The position numbers were made by a program, and so were the translations under genes. The notes beneath the pieces were generated by a model, which worked only from the letters and a program-made list of their open reading frames with translations, searched no databases and was not told the origin of the DNA. Of a stretch of 64,000 bases of DNA, positions 45,330 through 55,970 are shown piece after piece. Source of the stretch: Spodoptera frugiperda (taxonomy: Eukaryota; Arthropoda; Insecta; Lepidoptera; Noctuidae); contig NC_064228.1 in the NCBI RefSeq assembly GCF_023101765.2, forward strand, positions 3,152,501 to 3,216,500, given 5' to 3'. Each line of letters begins with the position of its first letter. Position 1 is the first letter of the stretch.

Positions 45330-48300
45330 AAGACAAAAATAGAAAATGCATTGTGACTCGCGAGAATCTGCGTTCCGGCACACAATGAGTTAAAGACTTA
45401 CTATACTTCGAATCACACATCTAAAAATCAGATGGTTTCGCTTTTACAAACAAGAACAAAAATAAGTACTCGTAATTGCTCTAATTACTCATTACCATAT
45501 AGTCTTATGATTAGGTATTCTGATATCTTGCAAACTACACATTTTGTACTCAGATGGTGACTAAGCGGGATTTCATTTCTGATTCATTTTTGTGACGTAG
45601 AGTAATTTAGTTTTAGACGCCATGTGATGTTAACACCGTTAAGATCAATAATCTCCCACGCATCATTAATCATATTGAACTTTTACATTGTTAGGGAAAT
45701 CCAAAATTTTATGACGCAATGCATTTTCTGGATAATGTTCTGTATTTCCCACCATACTTGTTATCTCTTTTTTCGAAGTCTAAAATTAATCAATACATTG
45801 TTCTCAATTCTTTTAAATCGTCCATGGCAGTGAACATTATAATATAGATAGTTTAAAATATCATCAGGTTTATAATAGGTATACATGTTTCTCTATATGA
45901 ATGATATTGTATCATACTCTCTCATACCCACGAAGGTCTTACGGTCACTTTCGTACGAAATCACAAGTTCACGGACGCAAAGTTTAGTAAACATTTTCAG
46001 TTCATTTTGTTTAGGTATTATTAAAACTGTCTGTTTAGAAAATCATTGTGTATGGAATTAAACACCAACAAGGAATATTTCGCTTTACAATTAAGGAGAT
46101 GAGTCAGAATTTAATCTTCGGTACTACTCTTTTTTTTCCTTTTTTGTCCTCTAGAGAGTATTTTTTCCTCTAGAGAGCTACATTATTAGTGGATGCACAT
46201 AAGCTATATTTTATTGCTTCGTCCCTTTGGGAACAGGAATATAAAACAGCAATCCGGTATCAGCTTAACCTCAGCAAATCTCAAGCAAGCGTCTGAGAAA
46301 ACAAGTTTTGACTTATAGTAACTACTAAAACCAAGGTTTGGCAAAAACAAATGAACTTATAGTTATTTATAGCAGTTCATATTTATAACTGAATGCGGTT
46401 TATATGTCACGGACACATGCCATAATAATGGGAAGGACTGGTAATTACATGATACTCAAATTATAATGACGTCAGCTACCCAAATATGTACTTATACGCA
46501 CGACACTCGAAAACAGGCATATGCAAAATAGTTCACAGAAAAATCGGATTGAATATTTGTAAGACTTTTTATGTATTAGCATTATAGGTTGCGATTTGCA
46601 AAGCAAACATCGATTTCTATAATAAAAAAGAAGGAACTAATCGGCCTTGGATGAGGTTGAGAAAAGTGATTAGGATATAAAATCTTAATTAGCACTGAGT
46701 CTGTAACTCTCCGGTCTTCGGTAATAGACTCATTCATTATGGTAGGGCTCTAAAAACGATATTTAAGTAATTATGCTTATATCTTCAGAAAATAACAAGA
46801 CTTTACTTTCAATACTCAATACTTTATTGCATTCCATATAATTCTATATCTATTTAATACCATTAGCTTTAAAATCTCTATCTTATTATATTCTCTTGCT
46901 GGTATATTTTAGACGTTCGATTCAGCGTTGTTTAACATCTGTTTTAGAAAAGATCAGAATTAGCACCGTTAACTAATCACTAGGGTTTTTGGCATCACCC
47001 GTGAAGAATGCGACTGACAAAATAAAAAGGGAATTTATTTATAACTTGTCCGTTCCAGTAGGCGCCTCGTGTGGGAAAACCGCTGAACTGTTTGTTGTGT
47101 CAAGACACACGTGATTTACGCCCGAATACTCAAATGCTGCTCAATTTTAAGTTGTACTTAAATATCGTGCTATCTCTGTCATTTTATAAAGAATTGATAG
47201 TGACAGAACTACATTTGAGAGCGTCTTAAAATTGAGTAGCGTTTGAGTATTCGGGAATTAGGCTTGTAGACATCCTTATTTCAAGAAAATAAAGAGGTCT
47301 TTAATAAAATAATTTTAAAGTTTCTATTCAAACGAAGACCTGCTGACCGATTATTCAGTAGTTGCAATTTTCTATTTTTCGAGTAGGTTTAGTATTTGGA
47401 CCAACAACTAGATTAAAACCATACAGATTTTTAGTGCTTCTAAGAACTTCGTATAGTCATCATTAAGTTATTATTAATTTCTTAGAATTCCTGTATTTGT
47501 TGGAGCGAAGTTTATCACACTAATATGATAAATGTCAAAGTTTGTTTGTTAGAATATTTGTCCGTCAATTTCGCAGAAACTACTGAACGAATTTTGATGA
47601 AAGTAAACAGACAGGGTATGAGCTGACTTTGGTGATAGGATACTTTTAATCCCACGGCAATGCGGGCGAAGCCGCTGGCAACAGCTAGTTCAGAATAACT
47701 CTAAGAGTCTGCACATTACAGTCTAAATTAATATAATCGTAAATTATTGGATGGTTAACAATCCGCTGAAATGTTTTTAGCTCTTGTTTGTTATGTTTCA
47801 AACGAAACCTGTCTGGTACCTAATGTGGTGCATCTGCTGCTTCTCATTTATAAAAACTCCTACGCAGAGAGTATATTGTATACATATTGCATCTTGTTGC
47901 ATCCGGCTCTATTTTTATGGCAAAAATAAAGTGCTTTGTCTATTTGATTAATGAATAAATATGAAAACAATAACAGCTTGCCCTCCTGCCAAACCTCGAG
48001 CTGTTGAGAATCTTGTTACAATACCTACTTGTTCTGATTTGAGTATCGAACCAGATACTTCGTTCTCATCGATGATCATACCCCTTAGAGCTATAAAATC
48101 AGTGTAACACAAAGGATATATCGTTCCTAATCAATTATTACCTTGAGCTGCGGACTACCTAGCGGGTTTACCGGGACTCCGGCTCGAAAAGTAGGAGTAG
48201 GAATGGGTTGATTTTTTAGTCCGTAAGATGCTGCCACTCCCTCTCGTCTCGTTAAAGGCGGGAGAAGAAATTGGATGATTTTCCCCCCTTAAAAAAAAAT

Positions 48301-50325
48301 ACGATACATTATTATTATGTCATAGTAGCTAGTTAATACCTCCATACAAGCAAATTACTTGTATGCACGCCCACATCAATCCTAAGCCGGATTTCAACAA
48401 AAACCGACGTAACATCGAAATTAATTATCGGTCTACTTCATAGAGTCCGTCAACACGGTTCAAGGTAGCCAGCAAATTTGGTCAAATTGTGGTTAAAGCG
48501 TACTTTATTGATTGTTAGACAGATTGTCGAATCACCAAGTTAACTTTACAGCTGTTTATGTCACTAGTTTCTTTGTAAAATTGTTCCGTACTGGGATTTT
48601 GCGATGGTTTTGTTAGTTCCAAATTTGTCCACCTGAATAGGGAAGTTGGTAGCGCTGCTGTGTGATCACGTCAACAATTTGTTTAATGGCTAGATTTGGC
48701 CAAAATGGAGGACAAGGCCTTGTGCCCGTTGCAAGAAATCTGTGGAGCTGGTCTGGTGCCAAATTTTATTTATTGTGTCCAAAGGAAATGGTGGGAAACC
48801 TTGTAATTCTAGGCCAAATGTGGTGTTTCAATGGTTCTAGATTTAGATTTAGTGAATGGTGACCTATCGTGTCTTGGTGGTGATTTAAGTAACTATTGTT
48901 TGATTTTTACTAGGTCTTTGTCAAATGCACCGCTTAATTTAAAAATAATCGGATATACATACACACTTTCCGTCGTACTCAGAAACATTTAATGGTTATT
49001 ACTTAACCAATTGTTTTCAGAACAAAATCGTTACTAAGGAATAGTTTAGGTAATCATTAAATGTCTGAGTGAGACAGTTTAGGAAATTATGTAACCAATT
49101 GTATTCGCATAATACAATTGTATTGTACTGCATGGTAATAATATAATAGATAGATGCTGTTTATTCATTTGCCTTTCACAATGCTTAAAACACTCACATT
49201 TACACCGACATGATGTTTACCTTAAAACAGTGTTCTTTAAAGATTATGATCATTAGCCACCGTAATACGTTTCGGCCATTTTTGTCTGTCGTTTCCTGCC
49301 ATAATCGGAAACTGGTTCGTCAAGGCAACTACTGTGCTTACCTACTTATTCTCATTTACAACGTAACAATGAGACTTTAAATCTCAAGAAGTACTTGTTT
49401 CAATAATCAAGACTTTTAGTTCACATAAGATGACCTTCTAAAATACTGTTGAAAATATAACCAGACATTATAATTCGTTACAAAAAGTAGGTATGTACCA
49501 AGTTAGTTATTTATGTAAATTGTTTGAGTGAGGTAAATGGAACAATCAAGTAAATAAACAGTGCACTAGTATAGAATACTAGAATATTACCAAATAACGA
49601 GGAAAATACACACAACACATTGAGTTTCTTTTTTTATCAAAATCGAATTACGTTTACTAATCTAGAGATTGAACCGAAGCAAGAAGGAACTGAAGAAAGA
49701 AAGCAATATAATAACATAGTTCTTGTCGAACGATAACAGTTAACAGCCAGAAAAACAAAAAAATCCTTTCTGTTCGTGTGTAAACTGAGAAGTTTCAAAA
49801 ATCTTATTGCAACTTTAATTTTATCAGAAAGATACAAACAATAACATTATGATATACTTACATTTTGTGACCTAGACCCAGTGCCCTAACTTTCAAAATA
49901 GTATTATGCAATTCGCTGTCCTATAATAAGGTCACATGCTTATACTCACAAGCTTCTCTCATTCGCTAGTTGTGTTAAACTGACAAATATATGTACAAGT
50001 AAATATCTAGTACCGACTAGATACGTGATAGGACTTTGATTAAGAATGAATGGGCTGATGGGCTCTACAATAAACATAAATAAGTGAGCAGTGACAAGCG
50101 TTTCATCTCATTACGTATTTTCCCTGCACTTAAGGAAATAAACATTGAAACACGCACCATATTTGACAATTACAACTACACACGATTTTCATTTGTCTTA
50201 AAATTGTTTACTTGAATCGGAAATCTATAAAAGTAATCTTTCAAACCTAAAGAAAGTAACGAAATAACTGCAAAACATTTGTCTTTCGAAATTTTATTGT
50301 TTTTATTAGAATTACAAAATCTGAA
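45330..50325. other. Intronic or intergenic, repeats only
   Basis: A 135-bp foldback MITE at 47121-47255 (31-bp arms, two mismatches), a LINE tail at about 47500-47690, a SINE A copy (48143-48298) and a MITE E (48965-49078). Short open frames show no family resemblance. Confidence 0.5.
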
Positions 50326-50679
50326 TATAATATTATTTTATAGTGGCTTGATATACGGCACCGTCAATTAAACACATTGAGTTTCTCTGTAAATCAAAGT
50401 TTTATTTCAGTTAATCTAAGAAACAAATCAAACAAACATTAACTTACATACCTGTAAATCAAAGAAACGACATTAAATGTTATTATTCCGGTGTCGATTT
50501 CTTATTTTATTTAAAATTAGATATTAACTTATTCTTTGTAAAGAGAAATTTTTCTTATTTGACATTAACAAAAGGCGTGCGTCATGACCGTCACAGTTTA
50601 CTCTTTCTTAAAAACTCTAAACTACCAAAGAGTTGCTATATGCGCGCGTAAATTCAAATAAAGGAAACTATAGTTTTCT
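50326..50679 (-). repeat. Gypsy 3' LTR
   Basis: 354 bp by comparison with the other LTR. It may extend 5 bp further right to include TGTAA after the polypurine tract. Confidence 0.9.
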
Positions 50680-50760
50680 TTACATCTCCCCCCCAAAAGA
50701 GATAAACAATGAGTAAAAGTGAATATAAACAATGAGGTTGATGTTCCCGGCATACACTCT

Positions 50761-53700
50761 TCACACGTAGATAGCAGGAGCCGGTGTGAGCTTCGATATG
50801 TGGAAGTAGTTAGACTCTGATCTCTTGTGGTCAGTGTTTATCTTGTATATTGATGTAGATATTTTTTCTATAATCTTGTAGGGTCCTATTTTCAGTTCAT
50901 CAAGTTTTTTCCTGTTGAGTTTGTTCCCGTTTTCCACAAAAACCGTGTCTCCTACGTTGAAGTCTATATATTTTCGATGCTTATCATAAATTGTCTTATT
51001 ATAATTATGTGATTTGATTGAGTTTTCTAGAGCTCTTCTCCTATCTTGGATTAAATCATGTTTAGTTCTTTCCTGTTTTAGCTCATTTGGCAAAATAGTG
51101 ACATCTGTGCCATAAAGTAAGTATTTCGGAGCATATCCAGTAACTGTGTGCACTGTCTCGTTGTATTTCTTTACACAATTGTGTGCCACAGTCGTCCATG
51201 CCATTCTTGTATCTTGTTCATTTATTTTACATCTGATTTTGTTGACCAGCGTTTGGTTTAGTCTCTCATTCAAACCATTCGAGAAAGGTGAGTTTACTGC
51301 TGTAAATATGATTTGTATATTCTTCTCATCTAAAAAACTCTTGAAATCTCTTGAGTTGATACCTGGGTATTGGTCCGAGAGTATCAATTCTATGTCATCA
51401 CATTCTGTACAACTTTTTATAAGTTTGATAAAATCATTTGCATTTTGTGTACTGGATGTTAGTATGTATGCATACCTTGTAAAATGATCTGATAATAGGT
51501 GTAAATATCTCTTTGTTGACCGGGATCCTCCAAAGCCTCCAATGGTATCGATGGAGCATATCTGAAATGGTTTTTTGGCAGGCCCCAATTGTGACATTAA
51601 TCCATATTTATTTTTTCCTCTTGATTTATTCTTTATGCATATTGTGCAGCTTTCACAAATTATTTTTATGTTTTTCGTCATGTTCTCTGCTGTATACACA
51701 GTGCTTATCATTTTTTGCATTTGTTTAATTCCGATATGGCTTAGATCTGAATGTATTTTCTTCATGAGCTCTATGCTTAATTTCTCTGATATAATAATTT
51801 TTTCTTTTTCTCTTACTTTCTTGTAATACACATTGTTTTTTGTATATAACTTATCTCTCTTGCTTTGTATATATTCATTTTGATTTTGATCTTGTAAAAT
51901 ATCTTCTATTGTTATCATGTTTACTATTTTTAGCTGTTCTTCTAAGTTTTCTTCTGGTTCGAGAACCGGGTTTCTGCTCAGGCAATCTGCTTCAACATTA
52001 TATCTTCCTGGAGAATATTTAATTTGGAAATCATATTGCGATAAATAATGAGTTAAGTCACCTAGCTCTTCGTCTGTTCTACATTTTATGTTCATATTTT
52101 CCAGTGGCTTGTGATCTGTAAAGACTGTGAATTTTCTGCCTATTAGTAGGTGTTGCCAATACTGAACACATTCTTTAATTGCCAGACATTCCAGATACAC
52201 AGCCTTCTTCCTTTTTTGCACTTCATTTAATTTCTTTGAAAAGTAGGCTACAGGTTTTTCTTCGTTGTTTTTTTGTTTTTGTTTCAGAACTGCTCCTACT
52301 CCTAATATGCTGGCATCTGTGTATATGTGAATAGGTAAGTTTGGGTCATAAATTGTTAATATTGGTTGGGAACATAATATATGTTTCATTTCTTCAAATG
52401 ACTCTTGACATTTGTCAGTCCAGATGAAAGGTTGTCCTTTTCTCAAAAGATTATGTAGTGGTTCTAATTTTATTGCAATATTTGGCACATATTTATGGTA
52501 AAAGTTTATCTTTCCTAAAAATTGTCTCACATTTTTTGGAGTTTTTGGAATCGGGAAATTTTTAATTGATATCAAATTATCTTTCAGAGGTCTGACTGAA
52601 TTATTCTGGATTACATGCCCCAAGTATTTTACTGAATCGGCTGCAAATGTGCATTTAGAGAATTTTAGTTTCATACCTTCGCTTTGAATTGCTTGAAATA
52701 ACTGCTTCAGATATCTTATATGATCCGAGAATGACTTCGAAAACAACAGAATGTCATCAATGAAACATACTGTGAACTCTCCAAGATTATGCTTCCGTAT
52801 AATATTACACATTATCCTTTGGAATATGGCTGGAGCGGTCTTCAATCCAAATGGTAGACAGGTCCATTGGTAATGACCTTCTTGTGTCACAAATGCAGTT
52901 TTGTGTCTATCTGTGACACGCAGTGGTATGGACCAAAAAGCAGAATTAAGGTCCAGCGTTGAAAAATACTTACAATTTCTTGTTTTTACTATTAAGTCCT
53001 CGATGAGCGGGAAGGGCTGTGACTGTGGTACAACAATCTTATTTAAATCTCTGAAGTCTATACACAGTCTTGATTTTCTGTTTTCTTCTCTTTTATAGGC
53101 CAATGTAACAGGCGCTGCAAATGGGCTATATGATTCTTCTATTATATTCTTTTCCAGTAGTTTTGCTATTTGGCTTTCGATTTCTTTCTTGTCTTCCACT
53201 GTGCAACGATATGGTCTTTTACTGCAATATTTTTCTACTTGTAGATCGATGTGTGCTTCATAACCTTTTACCTTTCCAATGTCATATTTGTCCGTCGCAA
53301 ACACTGACTGGTTTTCTGTTATTAAGTCATCAATTATTGTCTGTTCCTCAAAACTCAAGTGATTAATACAAATTCTAAAGTCTTCTGTTTTAAAACTTTC
53401 ATTGTAGTTTATGATATTATCCATTTTTAATTCCTTAGAATCAATATCGGTATTTGTTTCCTTAGAAACTTTTTCCTTGTTTTGTGTAGGTAATTTTTGA
53501 TGAATTTTCAGATTTTCGTCTTGAACTAGATGAAATTCTTGTATACAATCTAGTCCCACTAAAAAGTCATAATCAAAATTTTCGTTATCTATCACAAAAA
53601 CATTCATTTTTTTCTCAATATCAAAGATGGCTATGTCCAGTGAAATTATTCCGATAGCTTTTTTGACGCCATTAATCGTTTTTAGATTAGTATCATTTGA

Positions 53701-53832
53701 AAGAGTGCCTTCGTTTTGCTTTATCTTTAATATCTTTGAGTTTATCAATGACACATTAGATCCAGAGTCATAGATCCCTGATACTTCAATATTTTTATTT
53801 AGTAGTAATTTTATCTTGATCAATGGCGGCAC
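50761..53832 (-). CDS. Gypsy Pol: protease, reverse transcriptase, RNase H, integrase
   Basis: 1023 codons counted from a GTG at 53832, but translation probably enters by frameshift from gag. Protease YDSGSN (D22). The reverse transcriptase has LCIDFRDLNK (257-266), STLDLNSAF (D294) and FIDD (357-360, Phe in place of the usual Tyr). RNase H YTDAS (D506). Integrase zinc H694, H699, C727, C730; core D762, D820 and E856, with exactly 35 residues between the last two; C-terminal GPYKI motif. All catalytic residues are present, with no breaks. Confidence 0.95.
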   Translation of the reverse strand: MPPLIKIKLLLNKNIEVSGIYDSGSNVSLINSKILKIKQNEGTLSNDTNLKTINGVKKAIGIISLDIAIFDIEKKMNVFVIDNENFDYDFLVGLDCIQEFHLVQDENLKIHQKLPTQNKEKVSKETNTDIDSKELKMDNIINYNESFKTEDFRICINHLSFEEQTIIDDLITENQSVFATDKYDIGKVKGYEAHIDLQVEKYCSKRPYRCTVEDKKEIESQIAKLLEKNIIEESYSPFAAPVTLAYKREENRKSRLCIDFRDLNKIVVPQSQPFPLIEDLIVKTRNCKYFSTLDLNSAFWSIPLRVTDRHKTAFVTQEGHYQWTCLPFGLKTAPAIFQRIMCNIIRKHNLGEFTVCFIDDILLFSKSFSDHIRYLKQLFQAIQSEGMKLKFSKCTFAADSVKYLGHVIQNNSVRPLKDNLISIKNFPIPKTPKNVRQFLGKINFYHKYVPNIAIKLEPLHNLLRKGQPFIWTDKCQESFEEMKHILCSQPILTIYDPNLPIHIYTDASILGVGAVLKQKQKNNEEKPVAYFSKKLNEVQKRKKAVYLECLAIKECVQYWQHLLIGRKFTVFTDHKPLENMNIKCRTDEELGDLTHYLSQYDFQIKYSPGRYNVEADCLSRNPVLEPEENLEEQLKIVNMITIEDILQDQNQNEYIQSKRDKLYTKNNVYYKKVREKEKIIISEKLSIELMKKIHSDLSHIGIKQMQKMISTVYTAENMTKNIKIICESCTICIKNKSRGKNKYGLMSQLGPAKKPFQICSIDTIGGFGGSRSTKRYLHLLSDHFTRYAYILTSSTQNANDFIKLIKSCTECDDIELILSDQYPGINSRDFKSFLDEKNIQIIFTAVNSPFSNGLNERLNQTLVNKIRCKINEQDTRMAWTTVAHNCVKKYNETVHTVTGYAPKYLLYGTDVTILPNELKQERTKHDLIQDRRRALENSIKSHNYNKTIYDKHRKYIDFNVGDTVFVENGNKLNRKKLDELKIGPYKIIEKISTSIYKINTDHKRSESNYFHISKLTPAPAIYV

Positions 53833-53834
53833 TA

Positions 53835-54947
53835 TTAGTTTTTTTGGTCTTCGTACTGCAATTCACATTCCAACTCTGAATTATTGATAAGTTTTATCTG
53901 TTTTTTATCTTTTTCCGTATTCAATTTTGGTTTGAACCAACAAGAATCTTCTGGGTGGTAGCGGGCTCCTTTATTCAATTTATCACAGATATTACATTTT
54001 TCTCTAACCGGTTTACTATCTTCTTTTCTTTTTATAATTCTTCGTTTTTGCACCAAGTGTTCTAGTCTGCCAAGTTCATTGAATAAGTCTTTAGCATGAA
54101 CTATTTCTTCTTTGTTAATCCTATCTGTTATAAAATCTGGTAAGCCGACTGCGATTATGTCAATTAGGGTCCCTTCATCCATTGTTTTTCTTATCTCCAA
54201 TAAAAGTCTTTCTTTTTTCACTGCATATTCTACCAAAGATCCTGTTTGGTACTTGAAAGTCAAAGCATATTTGCTGTCAGTCCAACCTTTACTGGTGTAT
54301 GTTTGTAAAAAACTTGATTTCCATTCTGACCACTCAGATTGTAATCCAAACTTTATCATCATGGAGGAGTACCAATCTATGCATGTTTTATCAAGAAAAA
54401 GTCTGAGAATTTCAATCTTTTCTTCCTCTTTTACAATATTAAATCTTTCACATTCTTTTTCGAATACTTCCATCCACTGACATGCTCTTGAATTTCTTCC
54501 GCTAAATTTTTCAATCACAAATCTTTCAGCTAACTTTTTCTTACTCTTCTTTTCTTCATTCTGTTTGTCTTCAACCAATTTTTCCAAAATTTTCACTATA
54601 GGATCCTCTAATGTCATTTTACTCACAGCTGGTGACTGTTCTTGGTTAATTTCTTCTAGAAATTGGTCCTGAAAAATCATGTTTCCAGCCTCATCGACAT
54701 ATGTTTTTAAAATTTCTTCTGTTGTTTTTATCCAAACATTTCTAGTTTGATATCTCTTTTTCAATGTACTTTTTAATGTAACATATGTTTTCGTGGCTTG
54801 AATATGTTTATGAAGTGATATTGCTTGATACTCTTCAGGAACCAGGTAAACTTTGTCATCTAGTGTGGCAATTGAGGTTATGGCAATGAAGTTTGACTTT
54901 CCGTCCACTGTTGGTTTAATTTGAAAAGTAAATTTTAGTTTCTCCAT
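53835..54947 (-). CDS. Gypsy Gag
   Basis: 370 codons, starting 24 nt after the LTR. The middle has the retrotransposon Gag core (RFVIEKFSGRNSRACQWMEV, then WYSSMM and WKSSFLQTY). The C-terminus has an unusual zinc motif CNICDKLNKGARYHPEDSC (C-x2-C-x9-H-x4-C) instead of the common CCHC knuckle; a CHCC Gag motif is described for the CsRn1 clade. It ends in a slippery site and TAA. Confidence 0.92.
   Translation of the reverse strand: MEKLKFTFQIKPTVDGKSNFIAITSIATLDDKVYLVPEEYQAISLHKHIQATKTYVTLKSTLKKRYQTRNVWIKTTEEILKTYVDEAGNMIFQDQFLEEINQEQSPAVSKMTLEDPIVKILEKLVEDKQNEEKKSKKKLAERFVIEKFSGRNSRACQWMEVFEKECERFNIVKEEEKIEILRLFLDKTCIDWYSSMMIKFGLQSEWSEWKSSFLQTYTSKGWTDSKYALTFKYQTGSLVEYAVKKERLLLEIRKTMDEGTLIDIIAVGLPDFITDRINKEEIVHAKDLFNELGRLEHLVQKRRIIKRKEDSKPVREKCNICDKLNKGARYHPEDSCWFKPKLNTEKDKKQIKLINNSELECELQYEDQKN
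53838..53844 (-). promoter_or_regulatory. -1 ribosomal frameshift site, A AAA AAC
   Basis: The heptamer sits in the gag frame directly before the gag stop TAA (53835-53837). Stepping back one base enters the pol frame at CTA ATA GTG CCG, with no stop between. This is the canonical X XXY YYZ form. Confidence 0.85.
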
Positions 54948-54958
54948 TTTTGTGACAG

Positions 54959-54970
54959 TTAATGTCGTTT
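54959..54970 (-). promoter_or_regulatory. Gypsy primer-binding region, candidate self-priming site
   Basis: Immediately beside the 5' LTR the sense strand is AAACGACATTAA, the exact complement of TTAATGTCGTTT inside the LTR at 55121-55132. The pairing stops exactly at the LTR boundary. I see no match to a tRNA 3' end here. Confidence 0.65.
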
Positions 54971-55335
54971 TATAATATTATTTTATAGTGGCTTGATATA
55001 CGGCACCGTCAATTAAACACATTGAGTTTCTCTGTAAATCAAAGTTTTATTTCAGTTAATCTAAGAAACAAATCAGAAACAAATCAAACAAACATTAACT
55101 TACATACCTGTAAATCAAAGAAACGACATTAAATGTTATTATTCCGGTGTCGATTTCTTATTTTATTTAAAATTAGATATTAACTTATTCTTTGTAAAGA
55201 GAAATTTTTCTTATTTGACATTAACAAAAGGCGTGCGTCATGACCGTCACAGTTTACTCTTTCTTAAAAACTCTAAACTACCAAAGAGTTGCTATATGCG
55301 CGCGTAAATTCAAATAAAGGAAACTATAGTTTTCT
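54971..55335 (-). repeat. Gypsy 5' LTR
   Basis: 365 bp. In the sense direction it holds a TAAATAAAATAAG TATA-like stretch, then TTAATGTCGTTT (55121-55132), then an AATAAA signal near 55050, an order that fits U3-R-U5. Confidence 0.9.
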
Positions 55336-55970
55336 ACCAGCATCCTCGGCCTCATCAGGGACCACCACACGCTACATCGAAGATATGCAGCCTGGTTCTT
55401 CCCTACGGCCTCATCAGCGTCTAGGCACAGCACTCTGCACACGGTCTGAGGACGTCTTCCTCCCGTCAACGCAGACGCCAGCCACTACGCACCTACCCTC
55501 GCAGCATCTATTCCCCGACTCACCGTGGGACACTGCGAGCTTCACTACTCCGACTCACTGGAGTATCACCCTGCACCGCTCACCCGACTCACTGGGCATT
55601 CAGCGGCACAGTTCCGACTCACTGGAACTAGGGACATTCTACACTGGCTCTGGCACCGCTCATCTCAAGCATCGACAGCCGTCTCAACAGGATCGACCTC
55701 CGGTCTTGGGGGGGAGTGATGTGGCGACACATTGACAAGTGACAAGTGACAGATGACAGAAGTAGCACATAGACTATCGACGAGCAAATCAACGGATGAC
55801 GTCACAAATATCCTGCATCGCACATATGAAGTTTGCATGCGAATTAACATGGATAGAAAATCCCAACGTACAACAGTTGGGCAGAAAGCCCGCCAGGCTG
55901 ATCACCTCGCCTGGTCGGAGGATCCTCCTTTTCTTAGGGAACTTTACTCGCTGTTCCCTAAAACCTAATT
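55336..55970 (+). mobile_element. Gypsy-family 3' end and LTR relic (copy 3)
   Basis: A GGGGGGGAG polypurine tract (about 55707-55716) precedes TGATGTGGCGACACATTG, an LTR start. The LTR body contains the GGAGGATCCTCCTTTTCTTA core shared with 575-745 and 35420-35600. Upstream, 55336-55700 is a GC-rich 3' untranslated part with CGACTCACTGG repeats. Open frames here are incidental. Confidence 0.78.

Larger units (their letters stand above)
50326..55335 (-). mobile_element. Ty3/gypsy retrotransposon, apparently intact coding
   Basis: LTRs 50326-50679 (354 bp) and 54971-55335 (365 bp) differ only by an 11-bp AGAAACAAATC duplication. Gag and pol are open, joined by a -1 slippery site. The polypurine tract GGGGGGGAGA lies at about 50684-50693 (minus). 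No target duplication is found, and the upstream LTR seems to lack the TGTAA that follows the polypurine tract at the other end. The right flank is another gypsy relic. Confidence 0.95.

Noticed and set aside
48662..48862. 66-residue open frame rich in Trp and Gly
   Set aside because: No splice context, no family resemblance and ordinary length for chance in this sequence.
55289..55735. 148-residue open frame rich in Ser, Thr and Pro
   Set aside because: It crosses the junction between the gypsy LTR and a different gypsy relic, so it cannot be an ancestral gene.
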